From Pseudomonas soli (GTDB lineage: Bacteria > Pseudomonadota > Gammaproteobacteria > Pseudomonadales > Pseudomonadaceae), in contig NZ_FOEQ01000008.1 in the NCBI RefSeq assembly GCF_900110655.1, forward strand, positions 1 to 64,000: 64,000 nt of DNA, in the 5' to 3' direction. The stretch's first letter is position 1. Each line of letters opens with the position of its first letter. Made by a program: the position numbers and the translations under genes. This document shows positions 37,233-49,180 of the stretch, piece after piece. The notes beneath the pieces were generated by a model. That model saw nothing but the letters and a program-made list of their open reading frames with translations, searched no databases and had not been told where the DNA came from.

Positions 37233-37298
37233 CATCGCGGGGCAAGTCGCATCGGCGCACCGTCGCTCCCACGTAGGAGCGGGCTTGCCCCGCGATGG
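37233..37298. repeat. Inverted REP pair
   Basis: CATCGCGGGGCAAGTCGC and GCGGGCTTGCCCCGCGATG face each other between two convergent genes, making a strong hairpin that can serve both transcripts. Confidence 0.85.
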
Positions 37299-37300
37299 TT

Positions 37301-37705
37301 TCAGCCTTCCTCAGGCCAGAACCGCAGCGGCTTGCCCTCGGCCGGCCAGAAGCGGATCTGCTCGATTGGCGACACGTCCCAGCGCTGCACCGTTTCCAGC
37401 GCCTGCAGGAAGCGTTTCTCCTGGTCCATCAGCGCTGGCGCGCATAGCTTGCGGGTCTTGCCGACCTTGCCGAAGCTTAAGTGCTCGCCGTCCAGCGTAT
37501 AGGGCGCGAACCAGTGGTTGCAGCCGGCATTGCCATAGGCACGACCATCGCTGGCCAGGGTCAGGGTCAAGTGGCTGTAGTCGATCAGCGGGCGTTCACC
37601 GATCCACTCCAGCAGGTAGCTTTGCTCCTGCTGCAGCTTCGAAGGTTGCGACGCGCAGCCCATCAGGCCAGTGGCGATCAGCACGCCGGTCAGCAGCTGT
37701 TTCAC
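37301..37705 (-). CDS. META-domain lipoprotein
   Basis: The 134-residue protein has a lipoprotein signal (lipobox LMGC, C17) and a META/HslJ-like domain: ASDGRAYGNAGCNHWFAPYTLDG then KTRKLCAPALMDQEKRFLQAL. META domains occur in heat-inducible envelope proteins of unknown activity. It starts one base after the stop of the gene at 37706, so the two are almost certainly one transcript. Confidence 0.82.
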   Translation of the reverse strand: MKQLLTGVLIATGLMGCASQPSKLQQEQSYLLEWIGERPLIDYSHLTLTLASDGRAYGNAGCNHWFAPYTLDGEHLSFGKVGKTRKLCAPALMDQEKRFLQALETVQRWDVSPIEQIRFWPAEGKPLRFWPEEG

Positions 37706-38140
37706 TCAGGCGCGCTCCTGGCACTGCGGGCACAGGTGCTTGTCGCCCTGGCTGGCCCAGCCCAGCTCCTGGACACGGGCGGTGGCTGCCGGGGCGTGGC
37801 CCTTCTTGCCGAGCTTGGCTTCGGCGGCGAACTCGAAGTCCAGCACCGCGTCGCAGCCGTCGCACTTGACCTGCCACTCGTGGATTTCCAGTTCGTTGAA
37901 TACTGGCCCCTGGGCCACGGCCACCCACTGCCCGGTGGGGTTGATCAGGTGGCGTACGCTGTCCACGGTCAGGCGCATGGACAGGGTTTTGCTGCCTTTG
38001 AGCGAAACCAGCAGTGCGTCGCCTTTCTGGATCGAGCCGCCGTTGCCGGTAACCTGGTAGCGGCCCGGTACCAGCGCGCGGCACTCGATCAGGGTGTGTT
38101 GCGGGTTGAAAAGGGTGTAGCGGAAATCGTGTTCGACCAT
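37706..38140 (-). CDS. Conserved zinc-ribbon-like protein
   Basis: The 144-residue protein has an N-terminal part with beta character and two CxxC pairs (CDGC near residue 93 and CPQC near the end), suggesting a zinc-binding ribbon. I do not recognise the family. The start at 38140 is supported by GGAGGA directly upstream. It lies upstream of the META lipoprotein gene on the same strand with no gap. Confidence 0.7.
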   Translation of the reverse strand: MVEHDFRYTLFNPQHTLIECRALVPGRYQVTGNGGSIQKGDALLVSLKGSKTLSMRLTVDSVRHLINPTGQWVAVAQGPVFNELEIHEWQVKCDGCDAVLDFEFAAEAKLGKKGHAPAATARVQELGWASQGDKHLCPQCQERA

Positions 38141-38171
38141 GGGTCCTCCAGAAATGCCGCGTATCCTAGCA

Positions 38172-39161
38172 TCATCCCGTGACCAGATTCTGCGGATTGC
38201 CTGCCGCCCAGCGGGCGATGTTGTCCAGGGTGATGGCCGCGATGGCATCCAGGGCCTCGCGGGTAAGGAACGCCTGGTGCGCGGTGACGATCACGTTGGG
38301 GAAGGTCAGCAGCCGTGCCAGCACGTCGTCCTGCAGCGGCAAGTCGGAGCGGTCCTCGAAGAACAGCTGCGCCTCTTCTTCATACACATCTAGCCCCAGG
38401 TAGCCGAGCTGGCCGCTCTTGAGCGCGTCGATCAGTGCCGGGGTGTCGACCAGCGCGCCGCGGCCGGTGTTGATCAGCATGGTGCCGGGCTGCAGCTGGG
38501 CCAGGCTCTGGGCATTGATCAGGTGGCGGGTATGTTCGGTCAGCGGGCAGTGCAGGCTGATGATACGTGCCTGGCGCAGCAGCTCGGGCAGCTCCAGGTA
38601 GCGGGCGCCGAGGGCGACCAGCTCAGGGTTGGGGTAGGGGTCGTAGGCCAGCAGCTGGCAGCCGAAACCGGCCATGATGCGGGCGAAGGCCGCGCCGATC
38701 TGGCCGGTGCCGACCACGCCGACGGTCTTGCCGTGCAGGTCGAAGCCGGTCAGGCCGTGCAGGGTGAAATCACCTTCGCGGGTGCGGTTGTAGGCGCGGT
38801 GCAGGCGGCGGTTGAGGGCCAGGATCAGGGCCACGGCATGTTCGGCGACGGCGTGCGGCGAGTAGGCCGGCACGCGCACCACGCTGAGCCCGAGGCGCTG
38901 CGCGGCAGCCAGGTCGACGTGGTTGTAGCCGGCCGAGCGCAGGGCGATCAGGCGCGTGCCGCCAGCGGCCAGGCGCTGTAGGACCTGGGCGTCGAGTTCA
39001 TCGTTAATGAAGGCGCACACCACTTCGAAGCCCTGGGCGAGGGCGGCGGTGTCCAGGGTCAGGCGGGCGGACTGGTAGTGCAGCTCCAGGGCGTCCGCGC
39101 TGGCGGCGCGGGTGAAGCTTTCCTGGTCGTAGTGCTGGCTGCTGAACAACAGGGCGCGCAT
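38172..39161 (-). CDS. ldhA: D-lactate dehydrogenase (2-hydroxyacid dehydrogenase family)
   Basis: The 329-residue protein has the NAD-binding motif GVVGTGQIG (near residues 147-155), the catalytic arginine in RSAGYNHVD, the glutamate in the LDVYEEEA region and the active-site histidine in TAHQAFLT. It interconverts pyruvate and D-lactate with NADH. Position before gacS is as in other pseudomonads. A GAAGG ribosome site precedes the ATG. Confidence 0.92.
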   Translation of the reverse strand: MRALLFSSQHYDQESFTRAASADALELHYQSARLTLDTAALAQGFEVVCAFINDELDAQVLQRLAAGGTRLIALRSAGYNHVDLAAAQRLGLSVVRVPAYSPHAVAEHAVALILALNRRLHRAYNRTREGDFTLHGLTGFDLHGKTVGVVGTGQIGAAFARIMAGFGCQLLAYDPYPNPELVALGARYLELPELLRQARIISLHCPLTEHTRHLINAQSLAQLQPGTMLINTGRGALVDTPALIDALKSGQLGYLGLDVYEEEAQLFFEDRSDLPLQDDVLARLLTFPNVIVTAHQAFLTREALDAIAAITLDNIARWAAGNPQNLVTG

Positions 39162-39292
39162 GGGGGCTTCCTTCTGTGAGTCGGCAACAGTCTAGGCCGT
39201 CAGGGAGATCGGGTATTGATCTGTGACGGCCCTGTCGCGGGGCAAGTCGCACCTCCGCTGCCACGACTCTTGCAAAGCCTGTGGGGGGGGAT

Positions 39293-42049
<2,757 letters not shown>

Positions 42050-42245
42050 ACCTGTCTCCTGTCATGTGCCTTGAAAAGCGCTGTTCGCGCATCAGCGGGA
42101 ACGTTACTCCGCGCCGCAGGCATTTGTAAGGCTTTTGTTTGCCAAGTAAGGCCGGCTGTACGATGGCGCGTCAGTCGGGCGACGGTTGCCTTGCCAGGAG
42201 CGCTTGCCCAATAATCACGCAACTGAGAATCGATGGCAGTTGCCA

Positions 42246-42962
42246 ATGCATCCTGAAGCTATTCACGCCACCCACATCCTGGCCATCGAGGACGATCCCG
42301 TGCTCGGTGCCTACCTGCGCGAAGAATTGCGTCGCGGCGGCTTCCAGGTGACTTGGTGCCGTAGTGCTCTGGAGGGGCTTGAGGAGGCGGGACGACAAGC
42401 CTTCGACCTGGTCCTGCTGGACATCCTGCTGCCCGGCCTCAATGGCCTGGATGCGCTGACCAGCCTGCGCCGACGCAGCGCCACGCCGGTCATCCTGATG
42501 TCGGCGCTGGGGGCCGAGGCCGATCGTATCAATGGTTTTGAACGCGGCGCGGACGACTACCTGCCAAAGCCTTTCAGTTTCGCCGAGCTGCGGGTGCGCA
42601 TCGAGGCCATCCTGCGCCGAGTGGCTTTCGAACGACGGGCGTTGGCGCCGCGCAAGGAGGCGGAGCCGCTGTTGCGCTTTGACGAGCAAGCGGCCGATAT
42701 CTGCCTTGCCGGCCAGTGGGCCGGGCTGACCCCCAGCGAATACCGCCTGCTCGACACCTTGTATCGCAGCGAGGACGAGGTCCTCAGCAAGCCGTTCCTG
42801 TACCAGCAGGTGCTGCAGCGCGGATACTCGCGCCATGACCGCAGCCTGGACATGCACGTCAGCCAGATTCGCCGCAAGCTCAAGGCCATCGGTTATCACG
42901 AGCGGCAGATCCGCACCGTCTGGGGCAAGGGCTATGTATTCGGCGTGGGCGAGGTCGACTGA
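42246..42962 (+). CDS. OmpR-family response regulator (PirR-position)
   Basis: The 238-residue regulator has a receiver (D59 in LLDILLPGLNG, acid pair near 16-17, KPF lysine) and a winged helix (LTPSEYRLLDTLYRSE to VWGKGYVFGVG). In P. aeruginosa the slot between gacS and cysM holds pirR-pirS-pirA, a siderophore-receptor system. Here the regulator-kinase pair is present without the receptor gene. ATG 42246 is chosen for family length; an upstream start at 42186 cannot be excluded. The kinase gene follows after three bases. Confidence 0.82.
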   Translation: MHPEAIHATHILAIEDDPVLGAYLREELRRGGFQVTWCRSALEGLEEAGRQAFDLVLLDILLPGLNGLDALTSLRRRSATPVILMSALGAEADRINGFERGADDYLPKPFSFAELRVRIEAILRRVAFERRALAPRKEAEPLLRFDEQAADICLAGQWAGLTPSEYRLLDTLYRSEDEVLSKPFLYQQVLQRGYSRHDRSLDMHVSQIRRKLKAIGYHERQIRTVWGKGYVFGVGEVD

Positions 42963-42965
42963 GTC

Positions 42966-44366
42966 GTGCTCGATCGCCATTCGCTGTTCTGGAAATTGGC
43001 CGTCCTGCTGGTGGGCTTCTGCCTGCTGATGATCGGCCTCAGCTACAGCTGGGGTCGCCATATGGAAACCCAGGACGCCTTCCTTTCCGAACCCGCGCGT
43101 CAGGTGCTGCGTGGTTACGCGGCCGAGGCGGAGCTGGCCTGGCGCAGGGGCGGCGCTGATGGTGTCGATGCCTGGCTGGCCGAGATGCGTGGGCGCGAGC
43201 AAGGCTGGGCGGGGGTGCTTGATGGCGACCTGCAGCCGTTGGGCAACGCTGATCTCACTGCCCGGCAGGCCCAGCGCCTGACCCGCCTGCGCGGCGTTGA
43301 CTGGCCGATGAGCCGGCGCAGTATCGGCCAGCCCTGGTTGCGCCTGCCGTTCCCCGGCGCGCCGGAGCAGGGCATGTTAGTGATCGAGCTGCCGGAGCGC
43401 TTCAACCCGGGCCAGTACCGGTTGTTCTGGCGCATCGTCACCAACGGCATCATTCCTGGACTGTTTACCCTGCTGTTGTGCGTCGGCCTGTACCGCATGC
43501 TGATCGTGCCGCTCAACCAATTGCGAGAACAGGCCAGCGCCTGGCGCGCCGACCAACTGGCGGCGCGCCTGGATCCGCGCACCACCCGGCGCAAGGACGA
43601 GCTGGGCGAACTGGCCAGGGCCTTCGACCAGATGGCCGAGCGCCTGCAGGGCACCGTGGCCTTGCAGCAGCAGTTGCTGCGCGACCTGTCCCACGAGATG
43701 CGCACGCCGCTCAGCCGCCTGCGCGTGGCCTGCGACGGCGAAACCGACCTGCAGCGCCTGCGCGAACGCCTGCACCGCGAGGTGGACGGCATGCAGCAAC
43801 TGGTCGAGGACACTTTGCAACTGGCCTGGCAGGACGCCGAGCGCGCCCCGGTGAACCTGGAACCGATCCAGGTGCCGGCGCTGTGGGACCTGCTCAGCGA
43901 GAATGCCTGTTACGAAAGCGGCTGGGCACCTGGGCAGTTGCGCTGTGCGTTGCCGGCGGACTGCTGGGTGCGGGGCAGCCTCAACGACCTTGCCCAGGCG
44001 CTGGAGAACATGCTGCGCAACGCCATCCGTCACTCGCCGGAGGCGGGTGTGGTGCGCCTGGGCGGCTGGCGTGAAGGCGGGTATTGGCGTATCGACCTGG
44101 AGGATGACGGCGGTGGCGTGGCCGAGGAAGACCTCGAGCGGATCTTCGCGCCGTTTTCCCGGTTGGACGGGGCGCGGCCCGGGGACGGTGGCTTTGGCTT
44201 GGGCTTGAGCATTGCCCGCAATGCGATCCGCCGCCAGGGTGGGCTGGTGTGGGCGGTTAATGGCGAGCGTGGCCTGCGCCTGTGCATGCGCCTGCCTGCC
44301 CATGAAGCGGGGCCGTCGGTTGGTCCGGCGCGGACAAGCCCGGTGCCAGGGAACAATTGCTTATAG
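42966..44366 (+). CDS. Sensor histidine kinase paired with the regulator at 42246
   Basis: The 466-residue kinase begins at GTG 42966. It has a first membrane segment (about 9-28), a periplasmic region of about 130 residues, a second membrane segment (about 160-180), a HAMP linker, H243 in RDLSHEMRTPLSRL, the N box ALENMLRNAIRHS and the G box GFGLGLSIAR. No receptor gene follows; the next gene is cysM. The closing codons overlap an inverted repeat that may act on cysM. The signal is unknown. Confidence 0.85.
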   Translation: MLDRHSLFWKLAVLLVGFCLLMIGLSYSWGRHMETQDAFLSEPARQVLRGYAAEAELAWRRGGADGVDAWLAEMRGREQGWAGVLDGDLQPLGNADLTARQAQRLTRLRGVDWPMSRRSIGQPWLRLPFPGAPEQGMLVIELPERFNPGQYRLFWRIVTNGIIPGLFTLLLCVGLYRMLIVPLNQLREQASAWRADQLAARLDPRTTRRKDELGELARAFDQMAERLQGTVALQQQLLRDLSHEMRTPLSRLRVACDGETDLQRLRERLHREVDGMQQLVEDTLQLAWQDAERAPVNLEPIQVPALWDLLSENACYESGWAPGQLRCALPADCWVRGSLNDLAQALENMLRNAIRHSPEAGVVRLGGWREGGYWRIDLEDDGGGVAEEDLERIFAPFSRLDGARPGDGGFGLGLSIARNAIRRQGGLVWAVNGERGLRLCMRLPAHEAGPSVGPARTSPVPGNNCL

Positions 44367-44426
44367 CTACCCGCTATAACCACCGACAATTGCGTGATAT
44401 GGCCGCGCCGGGTTTGCCGGTATGAT
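44353..44426 (+). promoter_or_regulatory. cysM upstream region: palindrome flanked by direct repeats
   Basis: TTATAGC-N5-GCTATAA is a perfect inverted repeat at 44361-44379. ACAATTGC occurs at 44353-44360 and again at 44386-44393, 33 bases apart. A TATGAT -10 candidate is at 44421-44426, without a clear -35. The layout suggests an activator or repressor site for cysM, but the regulator is unknown. Confidence 0.4.
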
Positions 44427-44460
44427 AGGCGCCCCTGCCGTCCGGATTGCGAAAACGCCC

Positions 44461-45360
44461 ATGACCCTGCAGTACCCAACCATCGCCGACTGCGTCGGCC
44501 ATACGCCGCTGGTTCGCCTGCAGCGCATCGCCGGGAACACCAGCAATACCTTGCTGCTCAAGCTCGAAGGCAACAACCCGGCAGGTTCGGTCAAGGACCG
44601 CCCGGCGTTGTCGATGATCACCCGTGCCGAACTGCGTGGCCAGATCAAGCCCGGCGACACTCTCATCGAAGCCACCTCCGGCAATACCGGCATTGCCCTG
44701 GCCATGGCCGCGGCGATCAAGGGCTACAAGATGATCCTGATCATGCCGGACAACTCCACCGCCGAACGCAAGGCGGCCATGACCGCCTATGGCGCCGAGC
44801 TGATCCTGGTGACCAAGGAAGAGGGCATGGAAGGCGCCCGCGATCTCGCGGAAAAACTGCAGGCCGAAGGCCGTGGGCTGGTGCTTGACCAGTTCGCCAA
44901 CGGCGACAACCCGATCGCGCACTACAACAGCACGGGCCCGGAGATCTGGCAGCAGACCCAGGGCACGATCACCCACTTCGTCAGCTCCATGGGCACGACC
45001 GGCACCATCATGGGTTGTTCGCAATACCTCAAGGAGCAGAACCCGGCGGTGCAGATCGTTGGCCTGCAGCCGATGGAAGGCTCGGCCATTCCGGGCATTC
45101 GCCGTTGGCCCCACGAGTACCTGCCGAAGATCTTCGACGCCACCCGGGTCGACCGCGTGGTCGACATGTCCCAGCAGGAGGCCGAGGAAACCACCCGTCG
45201 CCTGGCCCGCGAAGAGGGCATTTTCTGTGGCGTATCCTCCGGCGGGGCGGTGGCGGCGATGTTGCGTCTGTCCCGTGAAGTCGAGAACGCGGTGATGGTC
45301 GCCATCATCTGCGACCGCGGCGACCGTTACCTTTCCACCGGCCTGTTCGATCCGACCTGA
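44461..45360 (+). CDS. cysM: Cysteine synthase B
   Basis: The 299-residue PLP enzyme has the Schiff-base lysine K45 in AGSVKDRPA, the EATSGNTGIAL substrate loop and the SSMGTTGTIMG phosphate-binding loop. It makes cysteine from O-acetylserine and sulfide or thiosulfate. The position next to rlmD and relA is conserved in Pseudomonas. The ATG of rlmD overlaps its stop by one base (TGATG). Confidence 0.95.
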   Translation: MTLQYPTIADCVGHTPLVRLQRIAGNTSNTLLLKLEGNNPAGSVKDRPALSMITRAELRGQIKPGDTLIEATSGNTGIALAMAAAIKGYKMILIMPDNSTAERKAAMTAYGAELILVTKEEGMEGARDLAEKLQAEGRGLVLDQFANGDNPIAHYNSTGPEIWQQTQGTITHFVSSMGTTGTIMGCSQYLKEQNPAVQIVGLQPMEGSAIPGIRRWPHEYLPKIFDATRVDRVVDMSQQEAEETTRRLAREEGIFCGVSSGGAVAAMLRLSREVENAVMVAIICDRGDRYLSTGLFDPT

Positions 45361-46718
45361 TGTCCAGAAAGAAAAGCAATACCGGCCTGCGTTTTCAGCC
45401 GGCCGGCGGCAACCGTGCCGCACAAGTGCCGGTGGGCAAGAAGCAGCGCTTGCTTATCGAGCGCGTGGCCGGTGACGGCCGTGGCATCGCCTTCAGCGAG
45501 GGTCGTACCTGGTTCGTCAGCGGCGCGCTGGGCGGCGAAGACGTCGAGGCGCGGGTGCTTGCCGCACGCGGCAAGGTGGTCGAGGCGCGCCTGGAACGGG
45601 TGTTCCAGGCCAGCGCCGAGCGCCGCGAAGCGCCCTGCCGTCACTACGCCCGCTGTGGCGGCTGCAACCTTCAGCACCTACCCCATGACGGCCAGCTGGC
45701 GCTCAAGCAGCGCCTGCTCGCCGAGCAGTTGCAGCGGGTGGCCGGCGTGCAGCCCGAAGAGTGGGCTGTTCCCTTGTGCGGACCGGAATTCGGCTACCGT
45801 CGCCGGGCGCGGGTAGCGGTACGCTGGGACACCAAGGCGCGTCAGCTGGAGGTCGGTTTCCGCGCCGAGGCCAGCCAGGACATCGTTGCCATCGACGACT
45901 GCGCGGTGCTGGTACAGCCCTTGCAGGCGATCATGCGCCACCTGCCGACCGTGTTGCGCAGCTTGAGCAAGCCGCAGGTGTTGGGGCATGTGGAGCTGTT
46001 CAGTGGTACCGCGGAAGCAGTGATGGTCCGGCATGTGGCGCCCTTGCCAAGTGAAGACCTGGCGCGGCTCGAGGCATTCTGCCGCGAGGCCGGCGCCCAG
46101 TTATGGCTGCAGGGCGAGGGCGAGCCGGCGCCAGTAGACGCCGCGGCGCAACTGGGCTTTGCTTTGGAGCCCTGGGGCCTGGAGCTGGCCTGGCGGCCGG
46201 GGGATTTCGTCCAGGTCAATGCCCAGGTCAACACCTCGATGATCCAGCAGGCTTTGGCCTGGCTGGCGCCCCAGGCGCATGAGCGGGTCCTGGACCTGTT
46301 CTGCGGCCTGGGCAACTTTGCCTTGCCACTGGCCCGCCAGGCGCGCGAGGTGGTGGCGGTGGAAGGCGTGCAGGCCATGGTCAGCCGTGCCGAGGCCAAC
46401 GCCCACGCCAACAATGTGCATAACGCACGGTTTTTTCAGGCCGATTTATCGCAGCCTTTGGCAGGCGCTGGATGGGGTGCCGAGGGCTTTTCTGCGGTAC
46501 TCTTGGATCCACCGCGCGACGGGGCTTTCGAGGTGGTGCAAGGCCTCGCCCGGCTGGGTGCGAAACGGCTGGTCTATGTATCGTGCAACCCCGCCACGCT
46601 TGCGCGTGATACGCAAGTGCTGGTCGGGCAGGGGTACCGGTTAAAAAGGGCCGGGATTCTCGACATGTTTCCTCAGACGGCGCATGTCGAAGCCATGGCG
46701 TTATTCGAAGCGGGCTAG
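45360..46718 (+). CDS. rlmD: 23S rRNA (uracil-1939-C5) methyltransferase RlmD
   Basis: The 452-residue enzyme has an N-terminal TRAM domain, an iron-sulfur cluster site (CRHYARCGGCN, about residues 86-95), a SAM-binding domain with DLFCGLGNFALPLA and the catalytic cysteine in YVSCNPATLARD. It methylates U1939 of 23S rRNA. It is coupled to cysM by the one-base overlap and followed by relA. Confidence 0.94.
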   Translation: MSRKKSNTGLRFQPAGGNRAAQVPVGKKQRLLIERVAGDGRGIAFSEGRTWFVSGALGGEDVEARVLAARGKVVEARLERVFQASAERREAPCRHYARCGGCNLQHLPHDGQLALKQRLLAEQLQRVAGVQPEEWAVPLCGPEFGYRRRARVAVRWDTKARQLEVGFRAEASQDIVAIDDCAVLVQPLQAIMRHLPTVLRSLSKPQVLGHVELFSGTAEAVMVRHVAPLPSEDLARLEAFCREAGAQLWLQGEGEPAPVDAAAQLGFALEPWGLELAWRPGDFVQVNAQVNTSMIQQALAWLAPQAHERVLDLFCGLGNFALPLARQAREVVAVEGVQAMVSRAEANAHANNVHNARFFQADLSQPLAGAGWGAEGFSAVLLDPPRDGAFEVVQGLARLGAKRLVYVSCNPATLARDTQVLVGQGYRLKRAGILDMFPQTAHVEAMALFEAG

Positions 46719-46817
46719 CCGGGCTGGCCCTCTTGGTGCGGCCATCAGGGAGTGAGGGACGCACAGGTGATAGCCAGTGCACCTGCGTGGTGCGCTGTAT
46801 GGAAAGGTAAAGCAAAG

Positions 46818-49058
46818 ATGGTACAGGTGAGAGTGCACCAGCCGGTCAACAACGACGGCAGTATCAATCTCGAAGCATGGCTCGATCATGTGGTGAGCGT
46901 CGATTCGCAACTCGATCGCCCGGGGTTGAAGGAGGCCTGCGAGTTTGCCCACGAGGTCGAGAAGAAAGGCAACCCTGCCAAGCATTCCTGGGCCGATGGC
47001 ACGTCCAGTTTCCAGGCGGGGCTCGAGATCGCCGAAATCCTCGCCGACCTCAAGCTCGACCAGGATTCCCTGGTGGCGGCTGTCATCTACCGTTCGGTGC
47101 GCGAAGGCAAGGTGACCTTGGCCGAGGTCGGCCAGCGCTTCGGGCCGGTGGTGTCCAAGCTGATCGACGGCGTACTGCGCATGGCGGCCATCAGTGCCAG
47201 CCTCAGCCCGCGCCAGTCGCTGGTGCTCGGCTCCCAGGCGCAGGTCGAGAACCTGCGCAAGATGCTGGTGGCGATGGTCGACGATGTACGCGTGGCGCTG
47301 ATCAAGCTGGCCGAGCGTACTTGTGCCATTCGGGCGGTCAAGGCGGCCGATGACGAGAAGCGCCTGCGTGTGGCGCGCGAGGTGTTCGATATCTATGCGC
47401 CGCTGGCGCACCGCCTGGGTATCGGCCATATCAAGTGGGAACTCGAGGACCTGTCGTTCCGCTACCTCGAGCCTGACCAGTACAAGCAGATCGCCAAGTT
47501 GCTGCACGAGCGCCGGCTGGATCGTGAGCGCTTCATCAGCGACGTGATGAACCAGTTGCAGAACGAGCTGCTGGCCACCGGCGTCAACGCCGATATCAGT
47601 GGCCGGGCGAAACACATCTATTCGATCTGGCGCAAGATGCAGCGCAAGGGCCTGGAGTTCAGCCAGATCTACGACGTGCGCGCGGTGCGCGTGCTGGTGC
47701 CGGAAGTGCGTGACTGCTACACCGCGCTGGGCATCGTGCACACCCTGTGGCGGCACATTCCGAAAGAGTTCGACGATTACATCGCCAACCCCAAGGAAAA
47801 CGGCTATCGCTCCCTGCACACCGCGGTGATCGGCCCCGAGGGCAAGGTGCTCGAGGTGCAGATCCGCACTCATGGCATGCACGAGGAAGCCGAGCTGGGT
47901 GTCTGCGCCCACTGGCGCTACAAGGGCACCGATGTCAAGCCCAGCTCGAACCACTACGAAGAGAAGATCTCCTGGTTGCGCCAGGTGCTGGAGTGGCACG
48001 AGGAACTGGGCGACATCGGCGGCCTGGCCGAACAGCTGCGCGTCGATATCGAGCCGGATCGCGTCTACGTGTTCACCCCCGACGGCCACGCCATCGACCT
48101 GCCCAAGGGCTCGACGCCGCTGGACTTTGCCTATCGGGTACACACCGAGATCGGCCACAACTGTCGCGGCGCCAAGATCAACGGGCGCATCGTGCCGCTG
48201 AACTACAGCCTGCAGACCGGCGAGCAGGTGGAGATCATCACCAGCAAGCACGGCAGCCCGAGCCGCGACTGGCTGAACTCCAACCTGGGCTACGTGACCA
48301 CCTCGCGGGCCCGGGCCAAGATTGTCCATTGGTTCAAGCTGCAGGCTCGCGACCAGAACGTCGCCGCCGGCAAGACTCTGCTCGAACGCGAGCTGTCGCG
48401 CCTGGGCCTGCCGCAGGTGGACTTCGAGCGCCTGGCCGAGAAGGCCAACGTCAAGACCGCCGAGGACATGTTCGCCGCCCTCGGTGCCGGCGACCTGCGC
48501 CTGGCGCATATGGTCAACGCCGCCCAGCAGTTGCTCGAACCCGAGCGCCTGGAGCCGGTTGAGCTGATCCCGCGCCAGGCGCGGGGCATCCGTTCGGGCA
48601 AGCGCAACGACATTCAGATCCAGGGCGTCGGCAACCTGCTCACGCAGATGGCCGGCTGCTGCCAGCCGCTGCCGGGCGATGCCATCGTCGGCTACATCAC
48701 CCAGGGCCGTGGCGTGAGCATTCACCGCCAGGACTGCGCCTCGGTGCTGCAGTTGGCGGGCAAGGAGCCGGAGCGCATGATCCAGGTCAGCTGGGGACCG
48801 ATCCCGGTGCAGACCTACCCGGTCGACATCATCATCCGTGCCTACGACCGCCCGGGTTTGCTACGCGACGTTTCGCAGGTGCTGCTCAACGAGAAGATCA
48901 ACGTGCTGGCGGTAAACACCCGCTCGAACAAGGAAGACAACACCGCCTTGATGTCGCTGACCATCGAGATCCCTGGCCTGGACGCCCTGGGGCGCTTGCT
49001 CGGCAGGATCTCGCAGTTGCCCAACATCATCGAGACGCGGCGTAACCGTACCCCTTGA
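46818..49058 (+). CDS. relA: (p)ppGpp synthetase RelA
   Basis: The 746-residue protein has a degenerate N-terminal hydrolase region (the HD pair of SpoT is not present), a synthetase domain with KENGYRSLHTAVIGP and EVQIRTHGMHEEAELGVCAHW, then TGS (VYVFTPDGHAIDLPKGSTPLDFAYRVHTEIGH starts near residue 415), helical, zinc-finger-like (AGCCQPLPGD) and ACT domains. It makes the stringent-response nucleotide on starved ribosomes. Start 46818 follows an AAAGGTAAAG region and gives the usual Pseudomonas length. An in-frame GTG-type upstream extension is not supported. Confidence 0.95.
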   Translation: MVQVRVHQPVNNDGSINLEAWLDHVVSVDSQLDRPGLKEACEFAHEVEKKGNPAKHSWADGTSSFQAGLEIAEILADLKLDQDSLVAAVIYRSVREGKVTLAEVGQRFGPVVSKLIDGVLRMAAISASLSPRQSLVLGSQAQVENLRKMLVAMVDDVRVALIKLAERTCAIRAVKAADDEKRLRVAREVFDIYAPLAHRLGIGHIKWELEDLSFRYLEPDQYKQIAKLLHERRLDRERFISDVMNQLQNELLATGVNADISGRAKHIYSIWRKMQRKGLEFSQIYDVRAVRVLVPEVRDCYTALGIVHTLWRHIPKEFDDYIANPKENGYRSLHTAVIGPEGKVLEVQIRTHGMHEEAELGVCAHWRYKGTDVKPSSNHYEEKISWLRQVLEWHEELGDIGGLAEQLRVDIEPDRVYVFTPDGHAIDLPKGSTPLDFAYRVHTEIGHNCRGAKINGRIVPLNYSLQTGEQVEIITSKHGSPSRDWLNSNLGYVTTSRARAKIVHWFKLQARDQNVAAGKTLLERELSRLGLPQVDFERLAEKANVKTAEDMFAALGAGDLRLAHMVNAAQQLLEPERLEPVELIPRQARGIRSGKRNDIQIQGVGNLLTQMAGCCQPLPGDAIVGYITQGRGVSIHRQDCASVLQLAGKEPERMIQVSWGPIPVQTYPVDIIIRAYDRPGLLRDVSQVLLNEKINVLAVNTRSNKEDNTALMSLTIEIPGLDALGRLLGRISQLPNIIETRRNRTP

Positions 49059-49083
49059 GACAGAACGGGGCCGCTGTGCGGCC

Positions 49084-49149
49084 CATCGCTGGCAAGCCAG
49101 CTCCCACAGGTACGGCATAACCCTGTGGGCGCCGGCTTGTCGGCGATCG
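49084..49149. repeat. Inverted REP pair
   Basis: CATCGCTGGCAAGCCAGCTCCCACAGG and CCCTGTGGGCGCCGGCTTGTCGGCGATCG are opposed in the 122-base relA-mazG gap. Confidence 0.85.
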
Positions 49150-49180
49150 AGGGCAAGGCCCTCGCTGAGGAAAGATATTC

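Noticed and set aside
42186..42245. Possible Fur box in AT-rich sequence before the response-regulator gene
   Set aside because: AATAATCACGCAACTGAGAATCG resembles the Fur consensus only weakly and without symmetry.
46701..48725. Long open frame (about 670 codons) opposite relA
   Set aside because: It is an antisense shadow of relA, with no signature of its own.
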